From: Methylosinus sporium
GTDB lineage: Bacteria > Pseudomonadota > Alphaproteobacteria > Rhizobiales > Beijerinckiaceae
Length of the DNA: 64,000 nt
Reading direction: 5' to 3'
NCBI RefSeq assembly: GCF_003113265.1
Contig: NZ_PUIV01000004.1
Span: 1 to 64,000 of the forward strand
Below are positions 16,060 through 25,830 of this stretch, in pieces. Each line of letters opens with the position of its first letter. Position 1 is the first letter of the stretch. The notes under the pieces were generated by a model. It saw nothing but the letters and a program-made list of their open reading frames with translations, was not told the origin of the DNA and did no database searches. Both the position numbers and the translations under genes were made by a program.

Positions 16060-17813
16060 CCATGGCCGGCGATTTCACAGCAGAACAAAAGCGCTATCTC
16101 GAAGGCTTCGCCTCCGGCTTCCAGGCCTCGCGCGCGCAACGCGCCACGCCGACCAAGGAAAAGCCGACCAGTCCCGACGCCATTCATTTCGCGGCGCAGG
16201 ATCGCGCAATCGCCAATGGCGGCGCGCTCAATGAGCAAGAGAAGATCAAGCGCGAGGAGCATCCATTCGACGCCTATTCGCGTCTCGTCGCGCAAACGAA
16301 GCGCAATGAGCCGCCAAAGCCGGCCGATAATTTTCGGTGGCGCTATCATGGACTGTTCTATGTCGCGCCGACGCAATCCTCCTATATGTGCCGCCTGCGC
16401 ATCCCCAATGGAATTCTCACCCATTGGCAATTCACCGGCCTCGCCGATCTCGCCGACAGCCATGGCGGCGGCTATCTGCATGTGACGACGCGCGCCAATC
16501 TGCAAATCCGCGAGATAGAGCCCGAGAGCGCCGTCGCTATGATCGAAGGCGTGCAGAGCCTCGGCCTATGGACGCGTGGTTCCGGCGCCGACAATATTCG
16601 CAACATCACCGGAACGCCGACCGCCGGAATCGATCCGCAAGAGCTCATCGACACACGGCCCTTCGCGCGCGCGATGCATTTTCATATTCTCAATGATCGC
16701 TCGCTCTCCGGCCTGCCGCGCAAATTCAACATCGCTTTCGATGGCGGCGGCCGCATCGCCGTGCTCGAGGATACCAATGACGTCGCCTTTCAGGCGATCG
16801 AGATTCGCGAGGGGCATGGGCTCGCGCAGGGTGTCTATTTCCGTCTCGCGCTCGGCGGCATCACCGGCCATAAGGATCTTGCGCGCGACACTGGCGTGAT
16901 CGTTCCGACGATCGAAGCCGTCGAGATCGCCGACGCCATATTGCGCGTCTTCATCGACACAGGCGACCGCACCAATCGCGCGCGAGCGCGTTTGAAATAT
17001 GTCCTCGACCAATTGGGCTTCGATCGATTTCTGACGCTGGTCGAGGAAAAGCTCGGCCGTCCGCTGCTGCGCGCGCCGCAAGAGGCGATCGCGCCACGGC
17101 CCGGCTTCGACAGGCTCGCGCATATCGGCGCGCATGCGCAGAAAGAGGCGCAGAAAAGCTGGGTCGGCGTCGCATTGAAGCTCGGTCGCCTGACGAGCGA
17201 CGAGGCGCGCGGTCTCGCGACGATCGCGCGCGATCTGGGAGATGGCGACATAAGGCTCACCGTCTGGCAAAATCTGCTCATTTCCGGAATTACCGAGGCG
17301 CGGATCGACGAGGCGCTCGCGCGGATCGAGGCGCTCGGCCTTGCAACGAAGGCGTCGCCGCTCCGCGCCGGGCTCGTCGCCTGCACGGGCAACGTTGGCT
17401 GCCGTTTCGCCGCCGCCGACACCAAAAGGCACGCAGACGAGATCGCCACGCATTGCGAGGAGAGAATAGAGATCGACACGCCGATCAACATACATTTGAC
17501 CGGCTGCCGTCACTCCTGCGCGCAGCATTACATCGGCGACATCGGCCTCGTCGGCGCGCGCGTGCCGATCAATGAAGAAGGCGATACGGTCGAGGGCTAT
17601 AATATGGTCGTCGGCGGCGGTTTCGGCGCGGAGGGCGCGATCGGCCGCGAGCTGCTCGAGAATGTCGCGGCGACAGATGCGCCGCGCAAGATCGAGAGCC
17701 TGTTGCGCGCCTATCTCGCGCATCGCGCGACGCGCGAAGAGAGCTTCGCCGCCTTCACGCGACGCCATGACGCAGAAGCTTTGCGACGGTTGATCGCGGA
17801 GACGGAACAATGA
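16056..17813 (+). CDS. nirA: Assimilatory nitrite reductase, siroheme [4Fe-4S] type
   Basis: Reduces nitrite to ammonium with six electrons. 585 residues with two nitrite/sulfite reductase ferredoxin-like half-domains and siroheme/[4Fe-4S]-binding repeats. Cluster ligands are seen as C-x5-C (residues 443 and 449, ACTGNVGC) and C-x3-C (484 and 488, TGCRHSC). An N-terminal extension starts FTAEQKRYLEGFASGFQ, a short motif also found at the start of the next protein. ATG at 16056 overlaps the previous stop; ATG at 16062 is an alternative. Nitrite rather than sulfite is inferred from the operon. Confidence 0.9.
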   Translation: MTMAGDFTAEQKRYLEGFASGFQASRAQRATPTKEKPTSPDAIHFAAQDRAIANGGALNEQEKIKREEHPFDAYSRLVAQTKRNEPPKPADNFRWRYHGLFYVAPTQSSYMCRLRIPNGILTHWQFTGLADLADSHGGGYLHVTTRANLQIREIEPESAVAMIEGVQSLGLWTRGSGADNIRNITGTPTAGIDPQELIDTRPFARAMHFHILNDRSLSGLPRKFNIAFDGGGRIAVLEDTNDVAFQAIEIREGHGLAQGVYFRLALGGITGHKDLARDTGVIVPTIEAVEIADAILRVFIDTGDRTNRARARLKYVLDQLGFDRFLTLVEEKLGRPLLRAPQEAIAPRPGFDRLAHIGAHAQKEAQKSWVGVALKLGRLTSDEARGLATIARDLGDGDIRLTVWQNLLISGITEARIDEALARIEALGLATKASPLRAGLVACTGNVGCRFAAADTKRHADEIATHCEERIEIDTPINIHLTGCRHSCAQHYIGDIGLVGARVPINEEGDTVEGYNMVVGGGFGAEGAIGRELLENVAATDAPRKIESLLRAYLAHRATREESFAAFTRRHDAEALRRLIAETEQ

Positions 17814-19402
17814 CCAAGATCACGCAGCCGCAACGTCTCGATCTCATTCCGCCCTCGGCTCCATTCTCTGAAGAGCAACGCGCTTGGCTCAACGGTTTTT
17901 TCGCCGGCCTGATGTCGATGGACGACGCCGGCGTCGTCGCTCTGTCGCCAGCGGAAAATGCGGCCATCGCCGGCGACGCGGATGACGGCGCCGCGCCTTG
18001 GCATGATCCGACGCTGCAATTGCAGGAGCGCATGACGCTCGCGCAAGCCCGTCCTTTACGACGACGGATGATGGCCGCAATGGCGCAGCAGGACTGCGGC
18101 CAATGTGGCTATGATTGCCAAAATTATGCGGAGGCGCTGTTCGCCCATAAGGAGGAGCGCCTCAATCTCTGCGCGCCCGGCGGCAAGGACACCGCGCGCA
18201 TGTTGAAAGCGCTCGCGCAAGAGCGCGACGCTGCGCCATCCACCGAGTCGGCGCCGACAGCGCCGTCGGTCTCGCATTCCACATCGGCGCCGGGCCGCTC
18301 ACGCGACAATCCGGTCGAGGCGATATTTCTGTCGCGTCGGAGGCTGAACAAGCCCGCATCGGAAAAGGAGACATGGCATATAGAGCTCGATCTCTCGAGG
18401 AGCGGAATCGATTACAGCGCCGGCGATTCTCTCGGCGTCTTTGCGCAGAATGATCTCGGCCTCGTCGATCAGATCATCGCCATGATCGGCGCCTCGCCGC
18501 TCGCGCCGGTGAAGGGCAAGAGCCTGCGTGAAGCGCTGCGTGACGATTACGCGCTTTCGCCTGCGCCCGATCGGCTCTTCGAGCTGATCTCCTTCCTCAC
18601 CGGCGGCGAGACGCGCGCAAAGGCGCGCGCGTTGGCGCAAGGAGAAGATAGAGACAATGACGCCGCCGATCTCGACGTGCTGGCGGCGCTGATGAAATTT
18701 CCCGGCGTGCGGCCGCATGCGGAAGCTTTCGTCGAGGCGCTCGAGCCACTGCAGCCGCGGCTCTATTCCATATCCTCCTCGCCGAAGGCGGCGCCGGGGC
18801 GCGTATCGCTCACTGTCGACGCCGTGCGCTACAAGATCGGCAAGCGCCTGCGCAAAGGCGTCGCCTCCACTTTTCTCGCGGAGCGCATCGAGAGCGAAGC
18901 GCCGCTGAAAGTCTATGTGCAGGCGTCGCATGGCTTTTCGCTTCCGGATGATCCGAATGCGCCGGTCGTCATGATCGGCCCCGGCACGGGCGTGGCGCCG
19001 TTTCGCGCCTTTCTGCAAGAGCGGGAGGCGGTCGGCGCGCACGGACGCAATTGGCTGTTCTTCGGCCATCAGCGCAGCGATTGCGATTTCTTCTATGCGG
19101 ATGAATTGAACGCGATGAAGTCCTCCGGCCTGCTCACGCGCCTCTCGCTCGCCTGGTCGCGCGACGGCTCCGAGAAATTCTATGTGCAGGACCGTATGCG
19201 CGAACTCGGGCGCGATCTCTTCGCCTGGCTCGCCGATGGCGCGCATATCTATGTCTGCGGCGACGCCAAACGCATGGCCAAGGATGTCGAGCGCGCGCTC
19301 GTCGACATCGTCGCGCAATATGGCGCGCGCGCCACGGACGAGGCGGTCGCCTTCGTCGCCGAATTGAAAAAGAGCGGCCGCTACCGACAGGATGTCTATT
19401 GA
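17810..19402 (+). CDS. CysJ-like flavoprotein reductase with N-terminal [4Fe-4S] domain
   Basis: A 530-residue NADPH-type reductase. After the motif FSEEQRAWLNGFFAGL, residues 96-121 hold an Fe-S domain with ligands C96, C99, C103 and C121 (CGQCGYDCQNYAEAL, NLCAPGG). The remainder matches the FAD/NADPH part of sulfite reductase alpha subunit and related FNRs: RLYSISSSPK (FAD), VASTFLAERI, VMIGPGTGVAPFRAFLQER (NADPH) and the C-terminal RYRQDVY. The FMN flavodoxin domain of CysJ is absent; the Fe-S domain may do its job. It overlaps nirA by ATGA and is its likely electron donor. Confidence 0.85.
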   Translation: MTKITQPQRLDLIPPSAPFSEEQRAWLNGFFAGLMSMDDAGVVALSPAENAAIAGDADDGAAPWHDPTLQLQERMTLAQARPLRRRMMAAMAQQDCGQCGYDCQNYAEALFAHKEERLNLCAPGGKDTARMLKALAQERDAAPSTESAPTAPSVSHSTSAPGRSRDNPVEAIFLSRRRLNKPASEKETWHIELDLSRSGIDYSAGDSLGVFAQNDLGLVDQIIAMIGASPLAPVKGKSLREALRDDYALSPAPDRLFELISFLTGGETRAKARALAQGEDRDNDAADLDVLAALMKFPGVRPHAEAFVEALEPLQPRLYSISSSPKAAPGRVSLTVDAVRYKIGKRLRKGVASTFLAERIESEAPLKVYVQASHGFSLPDDPNAPVVMIGPGTGVAPFRAFLQEREAVGAHGRNWLFFGHQRSDCDFFYADELNAMKSSGLLTRLSLAWSRDGSEKFYVQDRMRELGRDLFAWLADGAHIYVCGDAKRMAKDVERALVDIVAQYGARATDEAVAFVAELKKSGRYRQDVY

Positions 19403-22086
19403 TGCAGAGGGTCGATCCGCGCAGCGCCTCTGTCGCGACCGTTTGTCCCTATTGCGGCGTCGGCTGCGGCGTGCTGGCGACGCCGGATGGATGCGGCGGC
19501 GCAGCTGTCGCCGGCGATCCCGATCATCCGGCGAATCATGGGCGGCTCTGCTCCAAAGGCTCCGCTCTGCATGAGACGCTGTCGCTCGACGGGCGTCTGC
19601 TGCATCCTATGCTGCGCGCCGGCGAGACGCTGCGACGCGCGACATGGGACGCGGCGCTGGATCATGTCGCACAGGGCTTTGCGCGCATCATCGATACGCA
19701 TGGACCGCAGGCGGTCGCATTCTATCTCTCCGGCCAATTGCTGACGGAGGATTATTACGCCGCCAACAAGCTGATCAAGGGCTTCATCGGCTCGCCCAAT
19801 GTCGACACCAATTCGCGGCTGTGCATGGCCTCGACAGTGGCGGGACATAAGCGCGCCTTGGGCGCCGATGTGGTGCCGGGATGCTATGAGGATCTCGATT
19901 GCGCCGATCTCATCGTGCTTGTCGGCTCCAATGCGGCTTGGTGTCATCCGATTTTGTTTCAACGCATGTTGCGCAACAAGCAGGAGCGCGGCGCGAGGAT
20001 CGTCGTCATCGATCCGCGCCGCACGGCGACGGCGGAAGAGGCCGATCTCTTTCTGCCCATCGCGCCCGGCGGCGACGTCGCGCTCTTCTGCGGCCTGCTC
20101 GTGCATCTCGTCGCCAATGGCGCGACTTGTGACGATTACATCGCGCAACATACCGAAGGTTTCACGCAAGCGCTCGCCGCCGCGCGCGAGATCGCGCCGA
20201 CCATCGCCGCGACCGCCGCCGCAGCCGGCCTGCGCGAGGGCGATGTCGCGGCTTTCTTCGAGCTCGTCGCCACGACGCCGAAAACCGTCACGGCCTTTTC
20301 GCAAGGCGTCAATCAATCCGCGCAGGGGACCGACAAGGTCGACGCGATCATTCATTGTCATCTCGCGACGGGACGCATCGGCGCGCCCGGCGCCGCGCCC
20401 TTCTCGCTCACCGGGCAGCCCAACGCCATGGGTGGACGCGAGGTTGGCGGTCTCGCCAATCAGCTCGCCGCGCATATGGGTTTTTCCAGCGCCGAGGTCG
20501 ATCGCGTGCGGCGCTTTTGGAGCGCGCCGCGCGTTGCGACGCATGAAGGCCTCAAGGCCGTGCAAATGTTCGAGGCCATCGCACGCGGCGAGATAAAGGC
20601 GCTGTGGGTGATGGGAACCAATCCCGCCGTCTCGCTGCCTCGAGCCGATGACGCACGCGCGGCGCTTGCGAAGCTCGATCTCTTCGTCGTATCCGACAAT
20701 GTTCTGTCGAACGACACGATAAACGCCGGCGCGCATGTGCTGCTGCCGGCGCAAGCCTGGGGCGAGAAATCCGGCACGGTCACGAATTCGGAGCGGCGCA
20801 TCTCGCGTCAGCGCGCCTTTCTGCCCTCGCCCGGCGAGGCGAAGCCGGATTGGCGCATCGTCAGCGACGTCGCGACGCGCATGGGCTTTTGCGACGCCTT
20901 TCGATTTCAGTCGGCGGCGGATGTGTTTCGTGAGCATGCGGCGCTCTCCGCTTTCGAGAATGACGGCTCGCGCAGCTTCGACATAGGCGGGCTCGCGACG
21001 CTCTCGGATGAAGCCTATGACGCGCTGCATCCGACGCTATGGCCGATCCGCGCCGGCGAGACGAAAGGGCGCGCGCGCTTTTTCGGCGAGGGTGGATATT
21101 TCACCGCCAATGGCAAGGCGCGCTTCATCGCGCCCGAGCCGCCGTCGCTGAAGGCCGCGACAACGGCTGCCTTTCCCTTCCGCCTCAACACGGGGCGGAT
21201 TCGCGACCAATGGCACACGATGACGCGCACGGGCAAAAGCCCGCGTCTCGCGCGGCATTCGCCCTTTCCCTTCGTCGAGATTCATCCGGCCGACGCGGCG
21301 CCGCTCGGCCTCGTCGATGGTGGATTCGCCTGCGTTTCGTCACGCCACGCCGAATGCCTGCTCGCAGTGTCCGTCACCGATCGCCAGCGACGCGGGCAAC
21401 TATTCGCGCCCATTCATTGGAGCGACGAGACGGCCTCTTTCGCGCGCGTCGGTTCGCTCGTCGCCGCGATCGTCGATCCGCATTCGGGACAGCCGGAAGC
21501 GAAGGCGACTCCGGCGCGCATAGATGCGGTTACATTCAAATCGCGCGGCTTTCTGCTCTCGCGCGCGCCGCTGCGGCCGATGATCGCCGCGCTCGGAACC
21601 AAGGTCGCCGTCGCTGGCGGTCACGGCCTTCTCTTCGCCTCGGACACGGCTCTCGCATCATGGCGCGATTATGCGGCGTCGCTCGGCGATGAGGCAGATG
21701 TCGCGGAATATCTCGACGAGGCGCGCGGAATCTATCGCGCCGCGCGCTTTCGCGATCAGCGCGTCGATTTCTGTCTCTTCATCGGAACAGAGGATGCGCG
21801 CGGCGCCTTCGACGCGGCGACGACGCTGTTCGAGACGGAGCGGCTCGGCTTGGAGCAGCGTAAGGCGCTGTTGTCGGGGCGCTCGCCCGATGGCGCGGCG
21901 CAGGATGGTCCGATCGTCTGCGCCTGCTTCGGCGTCGGCGCCGCGGCGATCGACGCGGCCATCGCGAAGGGCGCGCACAGCGTCGCCGCGATCGGCGAGA
22001 CGCTGCGCGCCGGCGCGAATTGCGGCTCCTGCATTCCAGAGCTGAAGCGCGCCATCGCCGCGGCGCGCGCCTGCTGCGAAGAGTGA
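19402..22086 (+). CDS. nasA: Assimilatory nitrate reductase catalytic subunit with C-terminal BFD domain
   Basis: A cytoplasmic molybdopterin enzyme reducing nitrate to nitrite, 894 residues. The N-terminal [4Fe-4S] motif is CPYCGVGCGV with the fourth Cys in GRLCSKG. Mo-bis-MGD oxidoreductase domains follow (SGQLLTEDYYAANKLIKGF, NSRLCMAS, QSAQGTDKV, MGGREVGGLAN) and the dinucleotide-binding domain near residues 580-690. The last 60 residues form a BFD-like [2Fe-2S] domain (VCACFGVG, ANCGSCIPEL), as in Klebsiella NasA, for taking electrons from an NAD(P)H reductase. ATG at 19402 shares its A with the preceding TGA. Last gene of the operon; it converges on pgk. Confidence 0.93.
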   Translation: MQRVDPRSASVATVCPYCGVGCGVLATPDGCGGAAVAGDPDHPANHGRLCSKGSALHETLSLDGRLLHPMLRAGETLRRATWDAALDHVAQGFARIIDTHGPQAVAFYLSGQLLTEDYYAANKLIKGFIGSPNVDTNSRLCMASTVAGHKRALGADVVPGCYEDLDCADLIVLVGSNAAWCHPILFQRMLRNKQERGARIVVIDPRRTATAEEADLFLPIAPGGDVALFCGLLVHLVANGATCDDYIAQHTEGFTQALAAAREIAPTIAATAAAAGLREGDVAAFFELVATTPKTVTAFSQGVNQSAQGTDKVDAIIHCHLATGRIGAPGAAPFSLTGQPNAMGGREVGGLANQLAAHMGFSSAEVDRVRRFWSAPRVATHEGLKAVQMFEAIARGEIKALWVMGTNPAVSLPRADDARAALAKLDLFVVSDNVLSNDTINAGAHVLLPAQAWGEKSGTVTNSERRISRQRAFLPSPGEAKPDWRIVSDVATRMGFCDAFRFQSAADVFREHAALSAFENDGSRSFDIGGLATLSDEAYDALHPTLWPIRAGETKGRARFFGEGGYFTANGKARFIAPEPPSLKAATTAAFPFRLNTGRIRDQWHTMTRTGKSPRLARHSPFPFVEIHPADAAPLGLVDGGFACVSSRHAECLLAVSVTDRQRRGQLFAPIHWSDETASFARVGSLVAAIVDPHSGQPEAKATPARIDAVTFKSRGFLLSRAPLRPMIAALGTKVAVAGGHGLLFASDTALASWRDYAASLGDEADVAEYLDEARGIYRAARFRDQRVDFCLFIGTEDARGAFDAATTLFETERLGLEQRKALLSGRSPDGAAQDGPIVCACFGVGAAAIDAAIAKGAHSVAAIGETLRAGANCGSCIPELKRAIAAARACCEE

Positions 22087-22093
22087 CGGAGCC

Positions 22094-23287
22094 TTATTTC
22101 GTCAGCGCCGCGACTCCGGGAAGCTCCTTGCCCTCGAGCCATTCGAGAAAGGCGCCGCCCGCGGTCGAGAGATAGCTGAACTCCTGCGCCGCATGGGCCT
22201 GGTTGAGCGCGGCCACAGTGTCGCCGCCGCCGGCGACGGAGAGCAGCTTGCCTTCCACGGTCAAACGCGCCGCCGTCTGCGCGACGGCGTTGGTGCCTTC
22301 GTCGAAGGGCGGCAACTCGAAGGCGCCGAGCGGGCCGTTCCACACCAGCGTCTTCGCCTTGGCGAGCAGACTCTCTATATGGGCGATGCTCTTCGGCCCG
22401 ACGTCGAGGATCATGTCGCTCTCGCCGACATGCTCGATCGCGACGATATGGGACGGCGCATGAGCTTCGAATTTCTGCGCGACAGTGGCGTCGATCGGCA
22501 GCACGATCTCGCAATTGGACGATTGCGCGTCGGCGAGAATGGCGCGCGCCTTTTCGAGCAGCTCGTGCTCGCACAGCGACTTGCCGACCGGCTTGCCCTC
22601 AGCGGCGAGGAATGTATTGGCCATGCCGCCGCCGATGACGAGAATATCGACCTTGCGGATGAGATTGCCGAGCAGATCGAGCTTGGTGGAGATTTTCGCG
22701 CCGCCGACGATCGCTATAACGGGGCGCGCGGGATGTTCCAGCGCCTCGGAGAGCGCCTGCAGCTCCGCCTGCATAGTGCGGCCGGCATAGGCCGGTAGAA
22801 GATGCGCCAGCCCTTCCGTCGAGGCGTGTGCGCGATGCGCGGCGGAGAAGGCGTCGTTCACATAGATATCGCCGAGCTCGGCGAGCTCCGCCGCGAAGGC
22901 GGGATCGTTCCTCTCCTCGCCCTTGTGAAAGCGCGTGTTCTCGAGCAGCAGAATGTCGCCGTTCTTCATCTGCGCGATCGCCGCGCCGGCGACATCGCCG
23001 ACGCAATCATCGGCGAAGGCGATTTTTCGCTTGGCCGTCTCCTCAATCGCCGAGACGATAGGCTTCAAGGAATCCTCTTCCTTGCGCTCGCCCTTGGGCC
23101 GACCGAAATGGGCGAGAAGGATGACCTTGCCGCCCTTTTTCGAAATATCCTCGATCGTCGGCAGCACGCGCTCTATGCGCGTCTTGTCGGTGACGACGCC
23201 ATTCTCGGTCGGCACATTGAGATCGACGCGCAACAGGACGCGCTTGCCGTCGAGATCGGCGGAATCGAGCGTTTTGAAAGACGGCAT
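22094..23287 (-). CDS. pgk: Phosphoglycerate kinase
   Basis: Interconverts 1,3-bisphosphoglycerate + ADP and 3-phosphoglycerate + ATP. 397 residues from [26 protein letters not shown], the typical start; the open frame continues upstream to 23380 but without homology. Further signatures are [22 protein letters not shown] and [11 protein letters not shown]. It follows gap on the same strand with 35 bp between, a gap-pgk operon used in glycolysis/gluconeogenesis and C1 assimilation. Confidence 0.96.
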   Translation of the reverse strand: MPSFKTLDSADLDGKRVLLRVDLNVPTENGVVTDKTRIERVLPTIEDISKKGGKVILLAHFGRPKGERKEEDSLKPIVSAIEETAKRKIAFADDCVGDVAGAAIAQMKNGDILLLENTRFHKGEERNDPAFAAELAELGDIYVNDAFSAAHRAHASTEGLAHLLPAYAGRTMQAELQALSEALEHPARPVIAIVGGAKISTKLDLLGNLIRKVDILVIGGGMANTFLAAEGKPVGKSLCEHELLEKARAILADAQSSNCEIVLPIDATVAQKFEAHAPSHIVAIEHVGESDMILDVGPKSIAHIESLLAKAKTLVWNGPLGAFELPPFDEGTNAVAQTAARLTVEGKLLSVAGGGDTVAALNQAHAAQEFSYLSTAGGAFLEWLEGKELPGVAALTK

Positions 23288-23322
23288 GATCGTGCCCCGG
23301 TGAATGAGGAAAAAAATCGCGT

Positions 23323-24330
23323 CTAGATGAGCTTGGCGATCGTCGCGGCGACATCCGTCATGCGCCCCGAGAAGCCCCATTCATTGTCGTACCAGGACAG
23401 GACGCGCACCAGCTCGCCCTCGATCACCTTGGTCTGATCGAGATGAAACACGGATGAACGCGGATCATGGTTGAAATCGACCGAGACATTCTTGTCGTCG
23501 GTGTAACCCAAAACGCCCTTCAGCGGGCCGGCGGCGGCGGCGATGATGGCGGCGTTGATCTCTTCCACGCTCGTCTTGCGCTTGGGGACGAATTTGAGAT
23601 CGACCGCCGAGACATTGGGCGTCGGCACGCGAATGGCGGCGCCGTCGAGCTTGCCTTTCAGCTCCGGAAGCACCAGGCCCACGGCCTTCGCTGCGCCGGT
23701 GGAGGTGGGGATCATGGACAGAGCAGCGGCGCGGGCGCGGTAGAGGTCCTTGTGATAGGTGTCCAGCGTCGGCTGGTCGCCCGTGTAGGAGTGGATCGTC
23801 GTCATGAAGCCGCGCTCTATGCCGATGGCGTCATTCAGCACCTTGGCGACGGGCGCGAGGCAATTGGTGGTGCAGGAGGCGTTGGAGATCACGAGATCGT
23901 CCTTCGTGATCTTGTCCTGATTGACGCCATAGACGACGGTGATGTCGGCGCCTTCGGAAGGCGCGGAGACCAGCACGCGGCGCGCGCCGGCGTCGAGCAG
24001 CGCTTTGGCCTTGTCGCGTGCGGTGAAAAGGCCCGTGCATTCGAGCGCAATGTCGATGCCGAGCGCCTTATACGGCAGCTCGGCGGGATTTTTGATCGCG
24101 GTGGCCTTGATCGGCCCATGGCCCACGTCGATCGAATCGCCATCGACCTTCACCTCGCGCGGGAAGCGGCCATGCACGGAATCATAGCGCAGCAGATGGG
24201 CGTTGGTCTCGACAGAGCCGAGATCGTTGATCGTCACCACCTCGAGGTCGGTGCGGCCGGTCTCGACGATGTAGCGAAGAATATTGCGTCCGATGCGTCC
24301 GAACCCATTGATCGCCACTCTCACGGCCAT
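23323..24330 (-). CDS. gap: Glyceraldehyde-3-phosphate dehydrogenase
   Basis: A type I GAPDH of 335 residues starting [19 protein letters not shown], with AAGGAG upstream. The catalytic Cys is in [12 protein letters not shown] and the substrate loop in [12 protein letters not shown]. Oxidises glyceraldehyde-3-phosphate to 1,3-bisphosphoglycerate with NAD(P)+. [18 protein letters not shown]-type spacing is normal. Divergent from the zauP-zapA pair across 266 bp. Confidence 0.95.
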   Translation of the reverse strand: MAVRVAINGFGRIGRNILRYIVETGRTDLEVVTINDLGSVETNAHLLRYDSVHGRFPREVKVDGDSIDVGHGPIKATAIKNPAELPYKALGIDIALECTGLFTARDKAKALLDAGARRVLVSAPSEGADITVVYGVNQDKITKDDLVISNASCTTNCLAPVAKVLNDAIGIERGFMTTIHSYTGDQPTLDTYHKDLYRARAAALSMIPTSTGAAKAVGLVLPELKGKLDGAAIRVPTPNVSAVDLKFVPKRKTSVEEINAAIIAAAAGPLKGVLGYTDDKNVSVDFNHDPRSSVFHLDQTKVIEGELVRVLSWYDNEWGFSGRMTDVAATIAKLI

Positions 24331-24596
24331 AGCGGTGCTCCTTCTCATCTGCTCGCTCGGGCGGGGCCGGGCGGCCGCTGAACCGCCCAAAATCGGGGCT
24401 TTGCCCATTTTGCCGCTTTTTGTGGCGGCGAACGCCCGCTCGAATGAGCGGCTTGATAACAGGTCGCGCCCCCCTGTCAACGCGGCTGCCGGCCGCTCTG
24501 CGGCGGAGCCGCGGCTCGGATTGGGGTTTACGCGATTGTCGCCAGGAGATAACGATTCTTACGTGCGAATCTAATCGCGATCGGTCCGGTTTCCAT

Positions 24597-24890
24597 ATGA
24601 CGCAAGTCCCACACAGGCTCGACGACGCGCTGCAACGGCTCTCCGCCGCGCTGGAGCGGCTGGAGGAGACTGTCGCGCGACGCAGAGAGGCGGAGCTGTC
24701 GCACGCCGACCTCGAGGAGGAGCTCGCCGTCATGCAGGACGATCGCAGCCGCCTCGGTCTCGAGCTCGACGCCGCCCTCGCCCAGAACAGCGCGCTGGAG
24801 AAGGCGCGCGACGAGGTGCTGACGCGTCTCGACCGCACGAGCCTCGGCATTATCGCCGTGCTCGGCGACGAAGACAGGACGCAGACGTAG
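24597..24890 (+). CDS. DUF4164 coiled-coil protein, ZauP-like partner of ZapA
   Basis: A 97-residue protein, nearly all heptad-patterned helix (LDDALQRLSAALERLEETVARR, then ELEEELAVMQDDRSRLGLEL). It matches DUF4164. In Caulobacter the corresponding small coiled-coil protein ZauP is encoded with zapA and joins it to focus the Z-ring. Here it sits 13 bp upstream of zapA, the same arrangement. ATG at 24597 is the first start giving the coiled coil; no strong SD is seen. Confidence 0.78.
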   Translation: MTQVPHRLDDALQRLSAALERLEETVARRREAELSHADLEEELAVMQDDRSRLGLELDAALAQNSALEKARDEVLTRLDRTSLGIIAVLGDEDRTQT

Positions 24891-24903
24891 CGAGAGGCGG
24901 CGA

Positions 24904-25287
24904 ATGGCGCATGTGGTGGTGACGATCGCGGGCCGGACCTATCGCATGGCCTGCGAGGATGGCGAGGAAGCCCATCTCGACGAGCTGGCCAAGCTCGTCG
25001 AGAACAAGATCCTGTCCTTGCGTGATGGCTTCGGCGACATTGGCGAGCAGCGCATCACCGTGATGGCGGCGCTCACCCTCGCCGACGAGGCGTCGATCGC
25101 GACGCGCAAGCTCGAGGCCGTGCAAACGGAGCTGGCGGCGCTGCGCGCGGATGCGGCCGCGGCGAAAGAGGCGGAGGCCGCTCTCACGGAGAAGCTGGCC
25201 GCCGCGCTCGAGGATGCGACGATGCGCGTCGAGCGTCTCTCGCGAGACCTTCAGCATGGGGGCGACGAGACGCCCCCTATGCTCTGA
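24904..25287 (+). CDS. zapA: Cell division protein ZapA
   Basis: A 127-residue protein with the ZapA N-terminal domain (VVVTIAGRTYRMACEDGEEAHL, then VENKILSLRDGFGDIGEQRITVMAALTLADE) and a long C-terminal coiled coil (TELAALRADAAAAKEAEAAL). Cross-links FtsZ filaments at the division site. GAGAGGCGA precedes the ATG. Many alphaproteobacteria carry 6S RNA after zapA, but only 33 bp separate it here from the converging gene, so there is no room. Confidence 0.9.
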   Translation: MAHVVVTIAGRTYRMACEDGEEAHLDELAKLVENKILSLRDGFGDIGEQRITVMAALTLADEASIATRKLEAVQTELAALRADAAAAKEAEAALTEKLAAALEDATMRVERLSRDLQHGGDETPPML

Positions 25288-25320
25288 GACTTGCAGCACG
25301 GCCCGAGCCGGGCGCGCGCG

Positions 25321-25830
25321 TCAGCGGCCCCAGGCCTCGAATTCCGGCTGGTGCTTGACCTTCTCGAGCTCGTCGGCCTGCTGCGACAACTGAATATGCC
25401 GGCGTTCCGCCGCGTCGCGCTCCGCGCCATCCTTGAGAATGGCGATCTTGAGCTGCTCGGTCGCCTTGCGGGCGAGGCCGTTGATCCAGCGGTTGATATT
25501 GGTGACGACCAGATTCTTGCGCGCGAGCTCGGCGTCGCGGCCGGTCGCGTCGCTCTTCAAAATGTCGCGCTCCTTGACCGCCGCGGCGAGCTGCGCGTCG
25601 AGTTCGGCGAGCTTGTCCGGCGCGGCGCCGGCGCGCGCCTTCTCGATGGCGGCGATGCCGTCGTCCAGCCAGGAGATTTGCTGCGCGAGCACACCGTCCT
25701 TGATCGGGCCCTTGACGTCGAAGGAATTGGGCAGCGGAAAAAACGGGCTGATCTCCACCGCTCGCGCCGGAGCGGCGGCGAAGGGCGCCGAGATCAGGAC
25801 AGCCAGAGCCAGTGAGGCGAATTTCGACAT
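25321..25830 (-). CDS. Secreted protein of unknown function
   Basis: A 169-residue protein with a signal peptide (MSKFASLALAVLISAPFAAAPARA), start supported by GGGAGAG. The mature part is mostly helical and charged, with AQQISWLDDGIAAIEKA and a possible coiled coil (LAELDAQLAAAVKERDILKSD). Likely periplasmic. No family recognised. Confidence 0.7.
   Translation of the reverse strand: MSKFASLALAVLISAPFAAAPARAVEISPFFPLPNSFDVKGPIKDGVLAQQISWLDDGIAAIEKARAGAAPDKLAELDAQLAAAVKERDILKSDATGRDAELARKNLVVTNINRWINGLARKATEQLKIAILKDGAERDAAERRHIQLSQQADELEKVKHQPEFEAWGR

Noticed and set aside
25288-25320. 6S RNA gene expected after zapA
   Set aside because: Only 33 bp lie between zapA and the converging gene; no 6S-like fold recognised in the next gap.
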